Below are positions 52,906 through 55,176 of a stretch of DNA of 55,176 nt, piece by piece. The stretch is from the NCBI GenBank assembly GCA_963169875.1, contig CAUJEL010000139.1, positions 1 to 55,176 on the forward strand. The letters are read 5' to 3'. Positions within the stretch are counted from its first letter, which is position 1. The number at the start of each line of letters is the position of its first letter. The translations under genes were made by a program, and so were the position numbers. Under the pieces are notes generated by a model. It was given only the letters and a program-made list of their open reading frames with translations, did no database searches and was not told where the DNA came from. This DNA is from Candidatus Zhuqueibacterota bacterium. Lineage in GTDB: Bacteria; Zhuqueibacterota; Zhuqueibacteria; Residuimicrobiales; Residuimicrobiaceae.

Positions 52906-54444
52906 ATGAATGTTTCTTACGCCTTGACCAATCCGATTTCATTGATCGTCGACAAGTCGCGTGATGAATTCACCAGGCAGGATTTGATGCGTGTGGTGGA
53001 GGAAAAGCAAATAGAACGCATCACGCTGCACTACACCGCGCTGGATGGCAAGTTAAAGGAACTCAAGATTCCCATTGCCAACCGCCTGCAGCTGGAGCAC
53101 ATCCTGGCTGACGGCGAACGCGTCGATGGGTCTTCCTTGTTCAAAGGCATGGTCGATGCTTCGGTTTCAGATTTATATGTTGTTCCGGTGTACCGCACGG
53201 CATTTCTGAATCCTTTTGATTCAGGAAGCCTCGATTTTATGTGCCGCTATTTGATGCACGACGGCTCTCTGGCGCCGTTTGCGCTCGACAACATTCTGCA
53301 GGCCGCGCATGGGATGTTTCAGAAAAAAACCGGCTTTGTGCTGCAGGCGCTCGGAGAGTTGGAATTCTATCTCATGAGCGCTCCGCCCAACAATCTTTTT
53401 AAAGCGGACAAACAACGCGGCTATCATGCCTCAGCGCCGTTCATCAAGACCGGCAAGGTCCTTGACGAAATGGTGCGCTATATTACGCAGATCACCGGCG
53501 CAGTCAAGTACGCCCATAGTGAAGTCGGTTATCTGGACAAGGTGCGCAGCGATTTGGAGGAGATACAGGGCAAACGCGCCGAGCAGCTGGAGATCGAGTT
53601 CTTGCCCACGCCCATCGAAGAGACTGGTGATAATCTGGTACTGGCGCGTTGGTTGATACGCAATGTCGCTTACAAATACGATTGTGTGGCTACTTTCACG
53701 CCCAAGGTCGAGGAAGGGGTGGCTGGCAACGGCATGCATGTGCATGTGGAATTGATGAAAGACGGCAAGAACCGGATGCTGGATGACGACGGTAAATTAT
53801 CGACACCAGCGCGTAAACTGGTGGGCGGATTCTGTGCGTATGCGGACTCTTTGACCGCGTTCGGGAACACCGTGTCGTCCGCCTATCTGCGGCTGGTGCC
53901 GAACCAGGAAGCGCCGACCCGGATATGCTGGAGTGATTTCAACCGCTCGGCCATGATTCGCGTTCCACTGGGATGGGCGAAGGTGCAGGACCTTGGGCAA
54001 AAACTAAATCCGCAGCAAAAGGAATCTACGCATATTGCCGAAGGCCGGCAGACGGTCGAACTGCGCAGTCCCGATGGCAGTGCCATCACACACCTGTTAC
54101 TAGCCGGCATGACCATGGCTGCCGAATGGGGCCTCTCACATCCCGACTCTCTGGAAATTGCCGAAAGGCTCTACGTCAAGGGCAACATCTTTGAAGATCA
54201 AGAGCTGCTCAAGCGGCTGCAGGCTTTGCCAAAAAGCTGCGTCGAGTCCGCACAGCTTTTGCTGGAAAAACGCGCTCTGTACGAACGGGAAGGCGTTTTT
54301 CCACCCAGCATCATCGAATATGTCGCCAGGCTCCTGAGGATGGAAAAAGATGAAAATATGAATAAATACCTGGCGGATTTGCCCGCGGATGACCGTCTGC
54401 ATGAAACACGAAAGATCATGCACAAGGATCTGCACCGGCACTAG
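52906..54444 (+). CDS. Divergent glutamine synthetase family enzyme
   Basis: A 512-residue enzyme of the glutamine synthetase fold. Recognisable are the beta-grasp start (IPIANRLQLEHILADGERVDGSS), the metal ligands LGELEFYL, HSEVGY and LEIEF, the GNGMHVHVEL loop (for NGSGMHxH), RLVPNQEAPTRICWSDFNRSAMIRVP, and LRSPDGSA. The usual adenylylation segment (NLYxLP) is absent; instead there is KGNIFEDQELLKRLQALP. It may be an unregulated glutamine synthetase or a gamma-glutamyl ligase acting on another amine. Start at 52906 is supported by GGGAGG 5 nt upstream; the frame stays open upstream to 52801 without likeness to the family. Confidence 0.85.
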   Translation: MNVSYALTNPISLIVDKSRDEFTRQDLMRVVEEKQIERITLHYTALDGKLKELKIPIANRLQLEHILADGERVDGSSLFKGMVDASVSDLYVVPVYRTAFLNPFDSGSLDFMCRYLMHDGSLAPFALDNILQAAHGMFQKKTGFVLQALGELEFYLMSAPPNNLFKADKQRGYHASAPFIKTGKVLDEMVRYITQITGAVKYAHSEVGYLDKVRSDLEEIQGKRAEQLEIEFLPTPIEETGDNLVLARWLIRNVAYKYDCVATFTPKVEEGVAGNGMHVHVELMKDGKNRMLDDDGKLSTPARKLVGGFCAYADSLTAFGNTVSSAYLRLVPNQEAPTRICWSDFNRSAMIRVPLGWAKVQDLGQKLNPQQKESTHIAEGRQTVELRSPDGSAITHLLLAGMTMAAEWGLSHPDSLEIAERLYVKGNIFEDQELLKRLQALPKSCVESAQLLLEKRALYEREGVFPPSIIEYVARLLRMEKDENMNKYLADLPADDRLHETRKIMHKDLHRH

Positions 54445-54554
54445 AATGAGGAGCACCATAATCCAAAAATCTGCAGGCAGGAAATATTGGAATAACAGCG
54501 CCTGATTGCCCGTTTTACATATTGGACTAATACCTTTTAAAAAGGGGAGGCAAA

Positions 54555-55176
54555 ATGGAGCAAAAATTGTATCTGTTGGCGCTGGTTGTGTTGTCGATGT
54601 GTTTGCTCACTCAACCTGTTCTGGCACAGTACCAATCGCAGGGCATTAAAGGCGGTATCGGTGTTGGTGTCCTCGGTGGTAAAACAGATGTCGAAGAATC
54701 GTTCACCGATGCAAGGGTTGGCGTGCAAGGCCGGGCATTTATCCGCTATGACCTTTTTGGTACCGGTTTTTTGCAGGGCGAATTCGGCCTCACCTCCGGA
54801 ACGGTGAAAGGCGTTGATTACAATACGCATGTCGTACCGGTTGACTATCGCTTGCTGGTCAGCCCGCTGGCCTTTGAAACCTGGAATCTCTATCTCTATG
54901 GCGGCGCTGGTGTACTCTTTTACAAACACAACGAAATTCCCGTGGCTGCTTATCTCGAAGAGAAAGACGATCGCAATGGTTTTGTCATTCCATTCGGTCT
55001 GGGTCTGCAATTCAAAGTTGGAGATCAGACCGCTCTGGAAATAAGCGGCGGATACAACCTGACCACAAAGGATGACGTCGAGTACCTCATCAAAGACGGC
55101 AACATGAAGGACAGCTATTTCGGCGCGCTGGTCGGTTTCACCTATGGCGGTGAAGACGATGGCGATAGTGATGGGG
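54555..55176 (+). CDS. Outer-membrane beta-barrel protein, 3' end outside window
   Basis: At least 207 residues, running off the right edge with no stop codon. A signal peptide (MEQKLYLLALVVLSM...PVLAQ) is followed by alternating barrel strands with GIKGGIGVGVLGGK, NLYLYGGAGVLFYKHN, FVIPFGLGLQFKVG and SYFGALVGFTYG. This is an OmpA-N/porin-like 8-strand barrel. The last visible residues, GGEDDGDSDG, look like the start of a calcium-binding thrombospondin-3-type linker, so an OmpA C-terminal peptidoglycan-binding domain may follow outside the window. Ribosome binding site GGGGAGG 5 nt before the ATG. Confidence 0.82.
   Translation, partial: MEQKLYLLALVVLSMCLLTQPVLAQYQSQGIKGGIGVGVLGGKTDVEESFTDARVGVQGRAFIRYDLFGTGFLQGEFGLTSGTVKGVDYNTHVVPVDYRLLVSPLAFETWNLYLYGGAGVLFYKHNEIPVAAYLEEKDDRNGFVIPFGLGLQFKVGDQTALEISGGYNLTTKDDVEYLIKDGNMKDSYFGALVGFTYGGEDDGDSDG

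Overview
The window reads as a chromosomal contig from an uncultured Gram-negative bacterium of the FCB superphylum. Evidence for this: secreted proteins end in C-terminal sorting domains of the type IX secretion (Por) kind, one with the NYPNPFNPET motif frequent in KSB1, Calditrichota and Ignavibacteria-type genomes; a PorV/PorQ-family barrel protein and TonB-dependent receptors with carboxypeptidase-like N-domains are present; and there is an LptD homologue. The phylum assignment is an inference from these motifs. The sequence is moderately GC-rich and densely coding, with two TTG starts supported by strong ribosome binding sites.

Layout. 1-411: the end of a CRISPR array (six identical 37-bp repeats visible) with no cas genes in the window. 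477-4063: a secreted glycoside-hydrolase-like protein, an orphan Phd/YefM antitoxin with a clear operator, six tandem 22-bp repeats, and an AAA/DUF4143 ATPase. 4224-12180 (minus strand): a complete phosphate-starvation cluster in the transcription order porin, pstS, pstC, pstA, pstB, phoU, phoB, phoR. Divergent from it at 12437-14188 is a two-domain acyltransferase resembling OlsF, the bifunctional ornithine-lipid synthase, so phosphate uptake and phosphorus-free membrane lipid synthesis appear to share a promoter region.

14290-29237: an envelope cluster. Two secreted sorting-domain proteins (one with EF-hand-like loops, one built of three double-OB modules) precede a tightly coupled set: lipoprotein, TonB-dependent receptor, PorV-like barrel, beta-propeller-like lipoprotein. 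A second TonB-dependent receptor and a strong terminator follow. This cluster is the best candidate for an undescribed system.

29679-41457: a NUDT22-like Nudix protein overlapping an SSB gene; converging lptD and rarA; then tetR and a TolC-adaptor-RND efflux operon closed by a perfect-palindrome terminator. 41820-46280: a large Lhr-type helicase. 46540-50788: a close-packed run of bcp peroxiredoxin, LarA-family racemase, a short HPPD-like VOC dioxygenase and a POT-type transporter. 50794-54444: a flavodoxin-like protein, a B12-type radical SAM protein and a divergent glutamine synthetase. From 54555 an outer-membrane barrel protein runs off the right end.

Intergenic DNA is unusually informative. 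A 138-bp element is present twice at about 70% identity (16630 and 41543) with a probable remnant at 46461; a GTTCCC/GGGAAC palindromic repeat sits at 41763; and repeat-rich gaps lie within the pst operon and between phoU and phoB. No tRNA or rRNA gene and no intact insertion sequence was seen.
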